Part shown: positions 27,761 through 37,224 of the stretch, in pieces | How the letters are laid out: each line of letters begins with the position of its first letter | How positions within the stretch are numbered: the stretch's first letter is position 1 | Origin: Chitinophaga filiformis | Lineage (GTDB): Bacteria > Bacteroidota > Bacteroidia > Chitinophagales > Chitinophagaceae | Direction: 5' to 3' | Assembly (NCBI RefSeq): GCF_023100805.1 | Contig: NZ_CP095855.1 | Coordinates: forward strand, 4,257,001 to 4,321,000 | DNA: 64,000 nt | Position numbers and translations under genes: made by a program | Notes under the pieces: model-generated | Told to the model about the DNA's origin: nothing | Database searches by the model: none | What the model saw: only the letters and a program-made list of their open reading frames with translations

Positions 27761-29020
27761 TTATCTCGGATCTCCCCAGAAGGTCAGCTCAGTCACGTTA
27801 AAAAAGTTGTTAGTCTGCGCCATATTGGAAAGGCATTCGAAGCGCATGTACCTTACCTTCGGCAGGTTCAGCGGAAAATTATAGCTGAAGCCCGCATTCC
27901 AGAATGCCAGGTCTGCATTAGTATACTGTGGGTTCGGTAATCTGGAAGGTTTGCCCGGTGCATCGAACACACCGAGGTTGATCCAGCCATTAGGCGTCTG
28001 GCCACCGACAGGAGGCAGGTTGTGCTCGTCCGGCATGGTCTCGTCTACCGGCTGATCTTCTCTTCCCCACAACACCCATCGCTGTGGCGCTCCTGCCTGC
28101 CATAACCAGTTGCCACTACCATCTATTCCCCTGTTCCATATAGTATAGCGGCTTAACCTGGCGGCCTTGCCCATGTCAAATGTGATCACTGCGGGCCATA
28201 CCAATGGCTGGATGGGTTGTTCTGTATGATAGCCGGGAGATTGCGCGGTGCCGTTCCACAGGTATTGGATCACCCATCCAAAGCCTGTTCTGGCGTCCGT
28301 TCCCAGGGGATAGGCCTGGAACAGGGACTTGTCCATCTGGGCTTCAAAGACAGGCGTAATGGTAGAGAGCAGCGTGTCAGAGATATTTCCCCACTGGTCT
28401 GTAACATATACCCCGAATTGATGAGGGATGGTATCATAGCCCCGGAGACTGAACGTAATGGTGTCTTCGTTGGTATAATTCTGTGCGATGATCTGGTACT
28501 TATTCGTAGCGTCGGGCGCTATGGTAATGATACCCAGGTTTGCTTTTGTCTTATTGAGGCAGGTGATGTTCACGCCACCAAAATCCTGTTGCATGGTCAC
28601 CGTCGGGCGGGTGAGCAGGTAAGGAGGCGTATCAGGATGTACCGTTACCTTTACAGGCTCTGACGATACCTGTGCACGGCTTACTGTACGCAGCACCACT
28701 TCATAGTCCTGGCTCTTGGCAAAACCACTTACCGTAATGCTGTCGGAGTAATAGGAGGACTTTGACTGCCTGCTGGTATTGTCATTGATCTTGTACTCTG
28801 CCTGCACATAGAGGATATTTGAGGAGTTAGGCAATTTATAAGTGATATATGCTCCCCCGTTGAAATTCACCACTTTTACGTCAGTGACCGGCCCGGGCTG
28901 TGTCATATCGGTGGACACTATTTCATTGTAGCCATCCAGTCTTTTGCAGGACAGCGGTACTGCTGCCATAACGATCAGCAGTAATAAAAGTTGATGTATA
29001 TGATGTTTGCTGTATTTCAT
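27761..29020 (-). CDS. DUF4959/DUF5126/DUF5000 surface lipoprotein
   Basis: This 419-residue protein has a lipoprotein signal (AAVPLSCKR, Cys near 25). The N-terminal DUF4959 domain with PGPVTDVKVVNFNGGAYITY is followed by a DUF5126-like middle and a C-terminal DUF5000 domain resembling F5/8-type C galactose-binding modules, ending NVTELTFWG. The three-domain arrangement is common in Bacteroidota glycan loci. It is 35 bp downstream of the SusD gene. A role in binding the fucosylated substrate at the surface is inferred. Confidence 0.82.
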   Translation of the reverse strand: MKYSKHHIHQLLLLLIVMAAVPLSCKRLDGYNEIVSTDMTQPGPVTDVKVVNFNGGAYITYKLPNSSNILYVQAEYKINDNTSRQSKSSYYSDSITVSGFAKSQDYEVVLRTVSRAQVSSEPVKVTVHPDTPPYLLTRPTVTMQQDFGGVNITCLNKTKANLGIITIAPDATNKYQIIAQNYTNEDTITFSLRGYDTIPHQFGVYVTDQWGNISDTLLSTITPVFEAQMDKSLFQAYPLGTDARTGFGWVIQYLWNGTAQSPGYHTEQPIQPLVWPAVITFDMGKAARLSRYTIWNRGIDGSGNWLWQAGAPQRWVLWGREDQPVDETMPDEHNLPPVGGQTPNGWINLGVFDAPGKPSRLPNPQYTNADLAFWNAGFSYNFPLNLPKVRYMRFECLSNMAQTNNFFNVTELTFWGDPR

Positions 29021-29055
29021 ACGTGATAATTAATATGGTAGATGGCTCGGCTGTC

Positions 29056-30978
29056 TTACCAGTAAAGCGTTTGCACCAGGTTAGGGTTGGTTAAAAGATC
29101 GTAGTCCTGTATGGGATACAGGTAGTTCTTCAGGCCAAAGGCTGTCTGCTGTGCGATCCTGATCTGGTAATAACCCTCGGTTGTTCTGTTAAATACATTC
29201 CATCCCAGCAGGGGAGTGCTCAACACATTCTGGAGCTCTTTCCATCTGCGCAGGTCCCAGCCCGCCTGTCCCTCGAAAGCAGTTTCAATCCTTCTTTCCT
29301 GGTGAATGATAGCCCTTAATCCATCTTTCGAATTGCATTTATTAGGATTGTTGGAATATTGTGACCAGGATGCTACTACTCCCTGGAGACCGGCTCTTTC
29401 CCTTACCTTGTCGATCCACATATATACTTCTGCACCAGGGCCATTTACTTCATTCAGGCATTCTGCATACAGCAGCCATAGCCCCGTGAGGCGCATGAAA
29501 GGCCATGAGTAGTTCTGTTGTACACTGTTTTGTCCGAAGGTAGTTTGATAAGGCACCAGTTTTTTAGCCCAGTAACCTGTTGCGTTGTAACGCAGCTGGT
29601 CGGGCGGTGCAGCAAAGCCATTCACGGCGTTCACGTAATTAGGATTGTTGTCGTCCAGGTTACCCGATCCGAACCATACGCTGCCATCAAAAGCAACATC
29701 GGCATAGTAACGCGGTTCCCTGTCGAAGTTGCCCTTCACCGTGGTATATCCTTTTTTGATGTAGTAGGCATGTGTATCATCGCCCGCCTGCAGCTTATAG
29801 CGGTTCTTATAGTCCCAGAACCTGTCTTCATTGATAGGTACACCATTGCTGCTGTAAAACAATTCAGATTGCCCGATAGGTACAGAAAAATTGGAATACA
29901 CAGCAAACACATTGGCGGCGGCTTCTGCGGTGACGCGTGGTGAGGCCATATACTGCCATCCGAACTGTGGATTGAGGGTCCATACCTGCTCAGTATTCCA
30001 GCTGTCTACAAAGGCGCCCTGTATGGTGAGCAGTCTGCGGGTAGCATCTGACATATGTACCACACCTCCGGATATCCGCAGCTGATAAAGATCTGCGCCT
30101 GCAGCGGTAGCAGCGTCAATCGCCTCCTTACAGGCATTCATTGCGCGTACCCATTTTGTATCGTCATATTCAGCAGGGAAAAGTCTTGTGCCATCGTTCC
30201 GTTTCATGGAAGCATAGTCGGGATTGCCGTTAAACAAAGGGCTGGCCTGTGTTACGAGTACTTCCGCCTTTACTGCTTTTGCAATCGTGCCGCTGATGCG
30301 TCCCTGTTCTGCAGCCAGGTTCTGGATCACAGGCGGCAGGTCCGCAATGGCTTCATCCAGTAGACGTACCACATAGTTAAAGCAGGAGTCTACAGGTTGC
30401 TGTTTGATCCTTACCTGATCAATGGAAGCATTCACCGGGAGGTTCGCATCCACGATAGGGATAGGACCATACATCCTGATCAGCCAATAGTGGAAGTATG
30501 CTTTGAGGAATTTAGCTTCCGCATTCCACCTTTTGCGCTGGAATTCCGGCAGGTCGAGTGCGATGTGAGAGTTCTCAAGGAAGATGTTACATTTCCTGAT
30601 AGCCTGCCACATGTTCAGGCCCATGTTATAACCATCCCAGTAGTTCAGCAGCGGGTTAGCGCTGTTCTGCAAACCGCGGATGATACTGAAGCCGGCATCG
30701 CCGCCTCCACCGCCAAGCGTGGTCTGGTCCTGCAATGGATAAGGGAACATTATTTCGCCGGAGGTAGTGAAGCCTGCGTTCCTGCGCACATCTGCCATGG
30801 CTTGCAGTGTGGCATAGCAACCGAATAAATAGGCCTGTGTTTCATTGGCATTGGCAAAAGCACTTTCCAATGTGGCAACGTCGTCGGGTACGACGTCCAG
30901 GTATTTTTTACAGGAAGGCTGTATTAATATAGCGATGCAGGCGATTGCACAAAGTAGTTGTTTTGTAATGGATCTCAT
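29056..30978 (-). CDS. SusD/RagB family glycan-binding lipoprotein
   Basis: This 640-residue protein has a lipoprotein signal (IQPSCKK, Cys about 23) and the TPR-rich SusD fold, with AEAKFLKAYFHYWLIRMYGPIPIVD in the N-terminal part and the C-terminal RRIETAFEGQAGWDLRRWKE motif. It would form the lid of the SusC porin and bind the substrate. It follows its SusC partner by 24 bp on the same strand, the classical order of a polysaccharide utilisation locus. Confidence 0.93.
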   Translation of the reverse strand: MRSITKQLLCAIACIAILIQPSCKKYLDVVPDDVATLESAFANANETQAYLFGCYATLQAMADVRRNAGFTTSGEIMFPYPLQDQTTLGGGGGDAGFSIIRGLQNSANPLLNYWDGYNMGLNMWQAIRKCNIFLENSHIALDLPEFQRKRWNAEAKFLKAYFHYWLIRMYGPIPIVDANLPVNASIDQVRIKQQPVDSCFNYVVRLLDEAIADLPPVIQNLAAEQGRISGTIAKAVKAEVLVTQASPLFNGNPDYASMKRNDGTRLFPAEYDDTKWVRAMNACKEAIDAATAAGADLYQLRISGGVVHMSDATRRLLTIQGAFVDSWNTEQVWTLNPQFGWQYMASPRVTAEAAANVFAVYSNFSVPIGQSELFYSSNGVPINEDRFWDYKNRYKLQAGDDTHAYYIKKGYTTVKGNFDREPRYYADVAFDGSVWFGSGNLDDNNPNYVNAVNGFAAPPDQLRYNATGYWAKKLVPYQTTFGQNSVQQNYSWPFMRLTGLWLLYAECLNEVNGPGAEVYMWIDKVRERAGLQGVVASWSQYSNNPNKCNSKDGLRAIIHQERRIETAFEGQAGWDLRRWKELQNVLSTPLLGWNVFNRTTEGYYQIRIAQQTAFGLKNYLYPIQDYDLLTNPNLVQTLYW

Positions 30979-31002
30979 CAGTAATCGTTTACGTTACTTG
31001 CA

Positions 31003-34000
31003 TTAAAAATTGACGTTCGCTCCGAAGTTGAGCACCTTCTGAATCGGATAGCTGAATCCCTGGCCGGCCTGCTCAGGATCCCAGAGCTTGAAATGGCTGA
31101 AGGTGAACAGGTTCAATCCACTGAAGTACACACGCATACTGGAAATGTACATGCGTTTGGCGAGCGACTTAGGCAGGGTATAACCTACTTCAACTGATTT
31201 CAGTCGCATAAAGCTGCCGTCTCTCAGCCACCAGGTGCTCTGTTGCTGGTTGTTCAGGATGTCGGTGGTAGACAGACGAGGCCATAGTGCATAGAGGTGC
31301 TGGTTCTCTTCAGACCAGTGGTCGTCGGCATAAGCCTTCAGGATCTGCGCATTGTTTACAAATGGCGCCGTACCATATTTCCCCCAGTACCTGTCGTCCT
31401 GTGAAGTGGCGTTAATGAAAAATGATTCCCTGGCCAGCCCCTGGAAGAAGGCATTCAGGTCAAAGTTTTTATATCCCATGGAGAAGCCGAATCCATAGAT
31501 GATCTGCGGTGTAGTAGGAAGGCCGATAGGCACCTGGTCGTCCTGGTTGATGATACCGTCTTTGTTAACGTCCCTGTATTTGATATCTCCGCCGATCGGT
31601 AATGGAGAAGAGCCGAACAACTGTGTAGGAGAGTTGGCAGCTTCCTTATCATCTACAAACAATCTTTCCGCGATATAACCGAAAGGCTGGTTGATCGGTC
31701 TGCCTTTCTGAAAACGATAGCTGTATTTATATTCCGGTTCTTCAAAACGGCCATAATGGTTGGAAGTAACGGTGAGGTTGCCTAACACGGAGGCCCACAG
31801 GGTCTTTGAAATGTTCTGTTTATAGTTGATGTTCAGATCCAGTCCTTTTGCATAGGCAGTACCTACGTTGGATTTAACAACCGCTTCGAGGCCATTTGTA
31901 ACAGGGATGTATCCGCGTTGCTGCAGGATGTTGTACCTGTATTCATGGTAGATCTCTGCAGTGATGTTCAGCTGGTGCAGTATGGTGACCTCTGCCGCCA
32001 GGTTGGTCTTACGGGCAGTTTCCCATGTTACGCCAGGGTTGGGATAGTTCTGGATGGTGGTACCATACATCTTCACGCTGTTGTTGGTGCCAAATACAGC
32101 GGAGGGGCCATTCACATCATCGGGTGTGACGTTGGACAGATAGTAGAAGCGTGTATTGTCGATATTGTCATTTCCAACAAGACCATAGCTACCTCTCAGT
32201 TTCAGCCTGGTAACAATGCTGGCAATATCGCCTTTCCAGAATTTCTCGTTAGATATCACCCAGCCTGCGCCAATGGTGGGAAAGAAGCCCCAGCGGTATT
32301 GTGTGGAGAAGCGTTCGGAACCATTGTATCCGAAGTTGAACTCCAGGAAATATTTGCTGGCAAATGAATAGGTAGCTCTGCCTGCCAGTCCGAGGTTGCG
32401 GTAGGGCAGTGAATACTGCAGGGATGGCAATTGGGTGTTCGGATCATTGGCGTCAGCGTTCAGTTTTTGCTGGCGTGTACCAATGAGGGCAGCGCTGATA
32501 TTGTGCTTGCCAAAGGTCCTGGCATAATCCAGGCTTCCCTGCAGGTAAAGGAATGTGTTCACATTCTTGTTGCCGGGATAATAGCTGAGGAATTCCTGTG
32601 CGCTTCCCGGTTGATTATTCAGCCAGTTGAGCGTATAGGTATTGCTGGCCTGGTCATAGCTTCCAACATCGTAATAGAAAGGTTTATATGCCCTTTTTAA
32701 ATCGAAGTAGGCGTAGCGGTTAGTACTGAACAGGCCGTGGAATGCCAGCCCTTCGGTAACGAAGTTCAGGTTCTGGTTCACTTCAAACTGGGCCGACAGT
32801 TTCGACTCGGAAAATGATTTATACCCGTACATCAGTGCTGCATATGGATTGCTTTGCAGTCCGCCGGTAGTACTAAGCGAGTTACCGAAAAGAATATGTT
32901 TGGTCAGCAGGTTAGCGCTGTCTGCAGGGAAATAAGCAGGGAAGGCTACAGGGCTGGTATGGAGCGCCCTGTCGTACATATCGCTGGCAAAACCTGACTG
33001 GTCGTCGGTGATAGGCCCTGTATATTCATTGAAATTTCCCCAGAGGCGTACAACTGCTTCTGTGGTTTTGGTGAGTTTAACGTTTACGTTGGAGCGTAAC
33101 TGGTAGTTTTCAAACTTCATGGAGGAATTGAAGTTATTGACAGGATTGACCTGTAAGATGCCATTGTCCCTGTCGTAAGACCCTGCTATATAATACCTGG
33201 CAGCTTCTGTACCACCCTGTACGCTGAAGTTGGCGCGTTGCGTAGTGGTTTGGTCTTTAAACAGTGTCGACATCCAGTCAACAGCAGGATATACATAAGG
33301 ATTGCTGCCGGGCGCCTTATTCATAGTAGCCTGAGTGTTGATGATCTGGTTGGGCGTATACTGAGGTGTAGCCAGCGGATTGCGGGTGGTCAGCGCCTCA
33401 TTGTACAGTTTCATGTACGTAACAGGATCTGCCAGTTTTACGGTTTGTGTAGGTTTGGAGATGGAGCGTTCATAGCGGAAGCTCATACGGGCCTTGCCGG
33501 TCTTACCTTCCTTGGTAGTGACCAATATAACGCCGTTAGCGCCACGGGCGCCATACAGGGCGGCAGCGCTGGCATCTTTCAGAATGGAGAAGGAAGCAAT
33601 GTCATCTACCTGTAAGCGGGCCAGGTCATTAGCGCTCAGCTCAACGTTGTCTACCAGTATCAGCGGACTGGCGCTGTAGCCGAAGGTAGTCACACCGCGG
33701 ATGAAGAAGGATGAATTGTCCAGTCCCGGCTGACCGCCACGCTGGAAGGACACCATGCCGGCAATCTGGCCGGCCATGGCATTGGTAAGATTGCTGGAGG
33801 GGATCTTGAGGGCCGCAGGATCAATACTCGTAACAGATCCTACTACGGCCTCTTTCCTTTGTTTTCTTCCATAAGCCACCACTACCACTTCTTCGGCGCT
33901 GAAGGTGGCGGGCCGCATTACCAGGTTGATCACCTTTGTGTTGGGCGTAATGGAAATAAATTGTTGTTCAAAGCCCACAAACGAAAACCTGAGCAGGGTA

Positions 34001-34245
34001 CCCGGCTCTACGTCAAGCACGAACTTTCCGTTTGCGTTAGTGGATGTTGCGACGTTCTTCTTGTTTTCAGCTACAATGTTCACCCCTTCAAGTTTAGCAC
34101 CGGAGGAATCTGTCACTGTTCCCGTAACGGTTAGTTTTTCAGTCTGTTGCGCTGCAGCATTGTAGGTAAGGAACGTGGATAGCAGAAAAAGAAGGCATGC
34201 GGATTTTAAGGCCCTTAGCCTGTACGTGGAGAGGTATTCTGGCAT
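31003..34245 (-). CDS. SusC/RagA TonB-linked outer membrane transporter
   Basis: This 1080-residue outer-membrane protein has a signal peptide (to about residue 32), a carboxypeptidase-regulatory-like beta domain (GTVTDSSGAKLEGVNI), a TonB-box-like stretch (EEVVVVAYG), a plug domain (GARGANGVILVTTKEGKTG) and a C-terminal beta barrel ending in Phe. It would import glycan fragments using energy from TonB. It lacks an STN domain, so it is not controlled through a FecI/FecR pair; the divergent AraC gene is the probable regulator. A -7-like element lies at 34302-34309. Confidence 0.93.
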   Translation of the reverse strand: MPEYLSTYRLRALKSACLLFLLSTFLTYNAAAQQTEKLTVTGTVTDSSGAKLEGVNIVAENKKNVATSTNANGKFVLDVEPGTLLRFSFVGFEQQFISITPNTKVINLVMRPATFSAEEVVVVAYGRKQRKEAVVGSVTSIDPAALKIPSSNLTNAMAGQIAGMVSFQRGGQPGLDNSSFFIRGVTTFGYSASPLILVDNVELSANDLARLQVDDIASFSILKDASAAALYGARGANGVILVTTKEGKTGKARMSFRYERSISKPTQTVKLADPVTYMKLYNEALTTRNPLATPQYTPNQIINTQATMNKAPGSNPYVYPAVDWMSTLFKDQTTTQRANFSVQGGTEAARYYIAGSYDRDNGILQVNPVNNFNSSMKFENYQLRSNVNVKLTKTTEAVVRLWGNFNEYTGPITDDQSGFASDMYDRALHTSPVAFPAYFPADSANLLTKHILFGNSLSTTGGLQSNPYAALMYGYKSFSESKLSAQFEVNQNLNFVTEGLAFHGLFSTNRYAYFDLKRAYKPFYYDVGSYDQASNTYTLNWLNNQPGSAQEFLSYYPGNKNVNTFLYLQGSLDYARTFGKHNISAALIGTRQQKLNADANDPNTQLPSLQYSLPYRNLGLAGRATYSFASKYFLEFNFGYNGSERFSTQYRWGFFPTIGAGWVISNEKFWKGDIASIVTRLKLRGSYGLVGNDNIDNTRFYYLSNVTPDDVNGPSAVFGTNNSVKMYGTTIQNYPNPGVTWETARKTNLAAEVTILHQLNITAEIYHEYRYNILQQRGYIPVTNGLEAVVKSNVGTAYAKGLDLNINYKQNISKTLWASVLGNLTVTSNHYGRFEEPEYKYSYRFQKGRPINQPFGYIAERLFVDDKEAANSPTQLFGSSPLPIGGDIKYRDVNKDGIINQDDQVPIGLPTTPQIIYGFGFSMGYKNFDLNAFFQGLARESFFINATSQDDRYWGKYGTAPFVNNAQILKAYADDHWSEENQHLYALWPRLSTTDILNNQQQSTWWLRDGSFMRLKSVEVGYTLPKSLAKRMYISSMRVYFSGLNLFTFSHFKLWDPEQAGQGFSYPIQKVLNFGANVNF

Positions 34246-34301
34246 AAACCAAGATTTAGGAAGATAGTGTGAATAAAACTATTTCAACATGGAATTGCGG
34301 G

Positions 34302-34309
34302 CAAAACTA
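34302..34309 (-). promoter_or_regulatory. Possible -7 promoter element of the fucose SusC gene
   Basis: On the minus strand, TAGTTTTG fits TAnnTTTG and lies 57 bp before the SusC ATG. A TTTT tract is found 19 bp upstream in the place of the -33 TTTG. The evidence is by match alone. Confidence 0.4.
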
Positions 34310-34422
34310 TCTTATGGAAGATGTAATGAAAATGGAACATTCATTTATTTTGATGGATTATTCTACGATTTTGGACAAAATACTAAATTTGGATCCGGCC
34401 GGATTTTGATGAAGTCAAGATT

Positions 34423-34535
34423 GTATTGGGCTGTGGTAATTTAGTATGAATCACGTTATTGGTCCGTAAAATAGTCCAACCTGTGCCGTATTAAAATAGT
34501 ATTGGGCTAAGTTAATTTAATATCTGCCACGTTAT
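34423..34535. repeat. Pair of 37-bp direct repeats between divergent SusC and AraC genes
   Basis: Copies at 34423-34459 and 34499-34535 match at 29 of 37 positions; both begin GTATTGGGCT, contain TAATTTA and end CACGTTAT. They lie 76 bp apart (about seven helical turns), which suits paired binding by an AraC-type regulator. The second copy touches the annotated AraC start at 34534, so the ATG at 34576 may be the true start. Confidence 0.6.
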
Positions 34536-35436
34536 GAGAACGGTAAAACGAAAAGATGGTTTCGAGGGAGAACGCATGATCAGCCTTCCGGAAACTGTCT
34601 GGAAAAACGCCATTAAAGCCAACCCGGTAATTGGTCAGTTGTACATCACCCACATCGGTTATTTTCCCAGAGCGGCTTATCATTACCGCGAGCGAAAGCA
34701 TGGTTGCCAGGACAACATCCTGTTGTACTGCATAAAAGGAAAAGGCTGGTATACTGTGAATGACAGGCATTTTGAGATGGTGGCCAACCAGTTTGTGATC
34801 ATACCTGCAACGAAGGCCTGCCTGCGTTACGGATCGGACGATGAAAATCCATGGACCATCTATTGGGTGCATTTCAGCGGAAAGGATATAGATAATTTCA
34901 ACCGCGGATTCAATATTGGTCTGCTGGATGGCCCGCAAAATATCCATTCCAATGAGACAGGTATCCAGTTATGGGACCTTATGTATCAGACCCTGAATAT
35001 GGGATTTGGTAAAGACAACCTGGGGAAGGCGAATTTATGCCTGTATCATTTCATCTCTTCTTTCCTGTACCCGGAGAAGGAACGGCGGCGGGAGAATGAG
35101 GCGAAGGACAGGATAGATGGTACGATAAAATATATGCAGCAGCATTTGTCTGCAGTGCTGACTGTGGAAGATCTGGCGCAGCAATGCGAGCTGTCGCCCT
35201 CTCACTTTTCTACGCTGTTCAAGAAAGCAACGGGTATGTCGCCGTTGAACTATTTTATTCATCTGAAGTTGCAGGAGGCCTGTTTGCTGCTATATACTAC
35301 GGATATGAAGATCAAGGATGTAGCGGCGGCCATTGGCTATGACGATCCCTATCATTTTTCCCGTTTGTTTAAGAAAACGATGCATATTTCTCCGGAGCAG
35401 TATCGTGGGATGAGAAGGAAGGAGCATATACAGTGA
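34534..35436 (+). CDS. AraC family regulator of the fucose locus
   Basis: This 300-residue regulator has an N-terminal cupin sugar-sensing domain (about 30-160) and a C-terminal AraC DNA-binding domain (about 195-295) with LAQQCELSPSHFSTLFKKAT and VAAAIGYDDPYHFSRLFKKT. It is divergent from the SusC gene and is the obvious candidate activator of the fucose operon. Two in-frame starts exist: the ATG at 34534 and one at 34576; the latter would leave the direct repeats fully upstream. The sensed sugar is probably L-fucose or a fucosylated oligosaccharide (inferred). Confidence 0.9.
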   Translation: MRTVKRKDGFEGERMISLPETVWKNAIKANPVIGQLYITHIGYFPRAAYHYRERKHGCQDNILLYCIKGKGWYTVNDRHFEMVANQFVIIPATKACLRYGSDDENPWTIYWVHFSGKDIDNFNRGFNIGLLDGPQNIHSNETGIQLWDLMYQTLNMGFGKDNLGKANLCLYHFISSFLYPEKERRRENEAKDRIDGTIKYMQQHLSAVLTVEDLAQQCELSPSHFSTLFKKATGMSPLNYFIHLKLQEACLLLYTTDMKIKDVAAAIGYDDPYHFSRLFKKTMHISPEQYRGMRRKEHIQ

Positions 35437-35607
35437 CTGTATGCCGGGGGCCTGACTGACTGTAAAGTTAATCCTGGAATTTACAATCAGCTGTAAAGTT
35501 AGTCCTGAAGTTCCGCGCAAGAACTGTAAAGTTTTTTTGTATCAAACCGGCAAAAAGGCGGCAAAAAGTTACAGGACCAGGTAACAAAAACCAGGGCTTG
35601 ACATTCG
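35437..35607. repeat. Short direct repeats with CTGTAAAGTT core
   Basis: The block CTGTAAAGTT occurs three times (about 35459, 35490 and 35522), the first two followed by AATCCTGGAA or AGTCCTGAAG. Nothing else in this stretch looks like a gene. The function is unknown. Confidence 0.45.
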
Positions 35608-35703
35608 GTAGAGGTTCGCTCAAGGTAGCCTCATCCTCCCTTAATCTTCCGTTCCGCAACGGAAGATTAAGGGAGGATGAGGCTACCTTGAGCGAATCTC
35701 CAC
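35608..35703. repeat. Perfect 39-bp inverted repeat with a 4-bp loop
   Basis: Arms 35615-35653 and 35658-35696 are exact reverse complements around CCGC. With two mismatches the pairing extends to 46 bp (35608-35703). As RNA this would be a very stable hairpin on either strand. No transposase is present, and no T-run follows. It lies between the AraC gene and the S24/S26 peptidase gene. Confidence 0.9.
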
Positions 35704-35946
35704 TAGCGGAAATAGCTTTGTCTTACAGGGGAAGCGCCGCCCCTTTTTTTAAATGTTCCGAAAAGCGGCTTTTAAGGCTGTATAATGCCATAATATGGAT
35801 TAGAGCACCAGTTAATGTGCTATCGGTGTATTGGGCTAAAATATCGCCTCCAAAGACGTTTTTTTAAGAACATGTTTTTCCTGGCAGGCAGGGGCAGGGT
35901 TAGTAATGTTATATTTCGTTATTTTTGCATTCAATTTTTTAACAAG

Positions 35947-36270
35947 ATGAATAAATACGAAAGACTGAAAACCGAACTGCAGACTGCGGGGACGGGAAGA
36001 ATGAAAGCCTTTGGGAGCTCGATGTTACCCATTTTGAAAAGCGGAAGCCTGCTTACCTTCGAAAAAGCAACGGAATATGAGATTGGCGATATTGTATTCT
36101 GCAAGGTGAGAGGCCGTTACATTGATGCGCATAAGATCGTGAAGAGGGATACCAACAAGGGGTTTCTGATAGCGAATAATCATGGCTTTGAGAACGGATG
36201 GACCAAGATCATTTTCGGCCGTGTAGTAACCGGAGAATTTGATAACAGGATCATTTACAAGAGAGGTTGA
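35947..36270 (+). CDS. S24/S26 family peptidase-like protein
   Basis: This 107-residue protein has the N-terminal GSSMLPIL motif (putative catalytic Ser25) and DAHKIVKR (His62), which aligns with the HR[VI] motif of Ser-His signal peptidases. The fold is that of the LexA/signal-peptidase-like beta domain. It has no membrane helix, so it may be a cytoplasmic protease or a degenerate one. The ATG at 35947 is chosen because the longer frame from 35815 runs through low-complexity, non-coding-looking sequence. It is upstream of the MauE-like and DUF6520 genes, with which it may form a processing group. Confidence 0.7.
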   Translation: MNKYERLKTELQTAGTGRMKAFGSSMLPILKSGSLLTFEKATEYEIGDIVFCKVRGRYIDAHKIVKRDTNKGFLIANNHGFENGWTKIIFGRVVTGEFDNRIIYKRG

Positions 36271-36546
36271 TCAGCGTATACCCCAATTGCCCCGGGCCCC
36301 TTCGCGTTGTTTGCGCAGAGAAATAAAGGCCCCGGGTTCTCAAAAAAGTAGTTGCCCCAACCATCATCAGCGCCTATACTTAAACCTGCTAAACCCGCCT
36401 CAAACCTGCCTTATCAGTTAAGAGCAGCGTAATAAGTTCCTGAAAAAAGGTCGCCCTAATTAACATAGGATTAACGAAGTTGTAATAAAAAGAAATTACC
36501 TTGGTTATCTGCTTGAGATCCCGTAGAACGGGGGGTACTAAAAAAA

Positions 36547-36996
36547 ATGTTTATGCAAACAGGAAGCATAAAAACCAGGAATACTATTCTCCTGATCTGT
36601 TACTTTTTGTTCACAAGTATGTTTATCTATGCCGCTGTATCCAAACTGATGAATTACCGGATATTTATTCTTCAGATGGATCGTCAGCCATTCCCGGATA
36701 AGTATACGCACTTACTGGTATGGAGTGTGCTTTCATCTGAGATCCTGGCGGCCGTCATGATGATGACCCTTTCCCTGAGGAGGATAGGGTTGTTCTTTGC
36801 TACGGGACTAATGGTATGTTTTACTATTTACATCATCCTTGTAAAATTGAACTACTATGGTGTGATACCCTGTAGTTGTGGCGGGGTAATAGCGCGTTTT
36901 TCATGGACGCAACACCTCATCTTTAATCTCATTTTTGTCGCTATCGGCATTGTTGGTATTTACCTGGAACAACAATTCAGAAGAAAGATGGCATAG
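36547..36996 (+). CDS. MauE/DoxX-like membrane protein
   Basis: This 149-residue inner-membrane protein has four hydrophobic helices (about 14-34, 57-77, 80-100 and 120-140) and the motif CSCGG near 109-113, as in MauE-family proteins that are linked to disulfide formation or maturation of periplasmic proteins. It is followed on the same strand, after a repeat-filled gap of 1.2 kb, by the DUF6520 exported peptide. A joint role in handling cysteine-containing exported peptides is inferred. Confidence 0.75.
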   Translation: MFMQTGSIKTRNTILLICYFLFTSMFIYAAVSKLMNYRIFILQMDRQPFPDKYTHLLVWSVLSSEILAAVMMMTLSLRRIGLFFATGLMVCFTIYIILVKLNYYGVIPCSCGGVIARFSWTQHLIFNLIFVAIGIVGIYLEQQFRRKMA

Positions 36997-37224
36997 TTAC
37001 TATCATAGGAAACATTTTTACGTTGCTTACGTTTATACATAACATATTACAGAACAGCAAACGCTTACGTACGGGGATAATCGAGACAAAATCACTTTCT
37101 GAACGCGGGACATAAGGGATAGTTTATTGCATTGAGAGTAAAACGCTTTCTGCCAGACAGGGAGGCTGAGTGGGCAATCTCCTGATCTTTATTTATTAAA
37201 GATAATACTGCTTAAAATGAACGT
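36997..37224. other. Intergenic stretch before the minisatellite
   Basis: I see no gene here. The stretch is moderately AT-rich and leads into the repeat array. Confidence 0.4.

Noticed and set aside
35598..35867. 89-codon plus-strand frame across the inverted repeat
   Set aside because: Its peptide repeats itself because of the hairpin and matches nothing; treated as non-coding.
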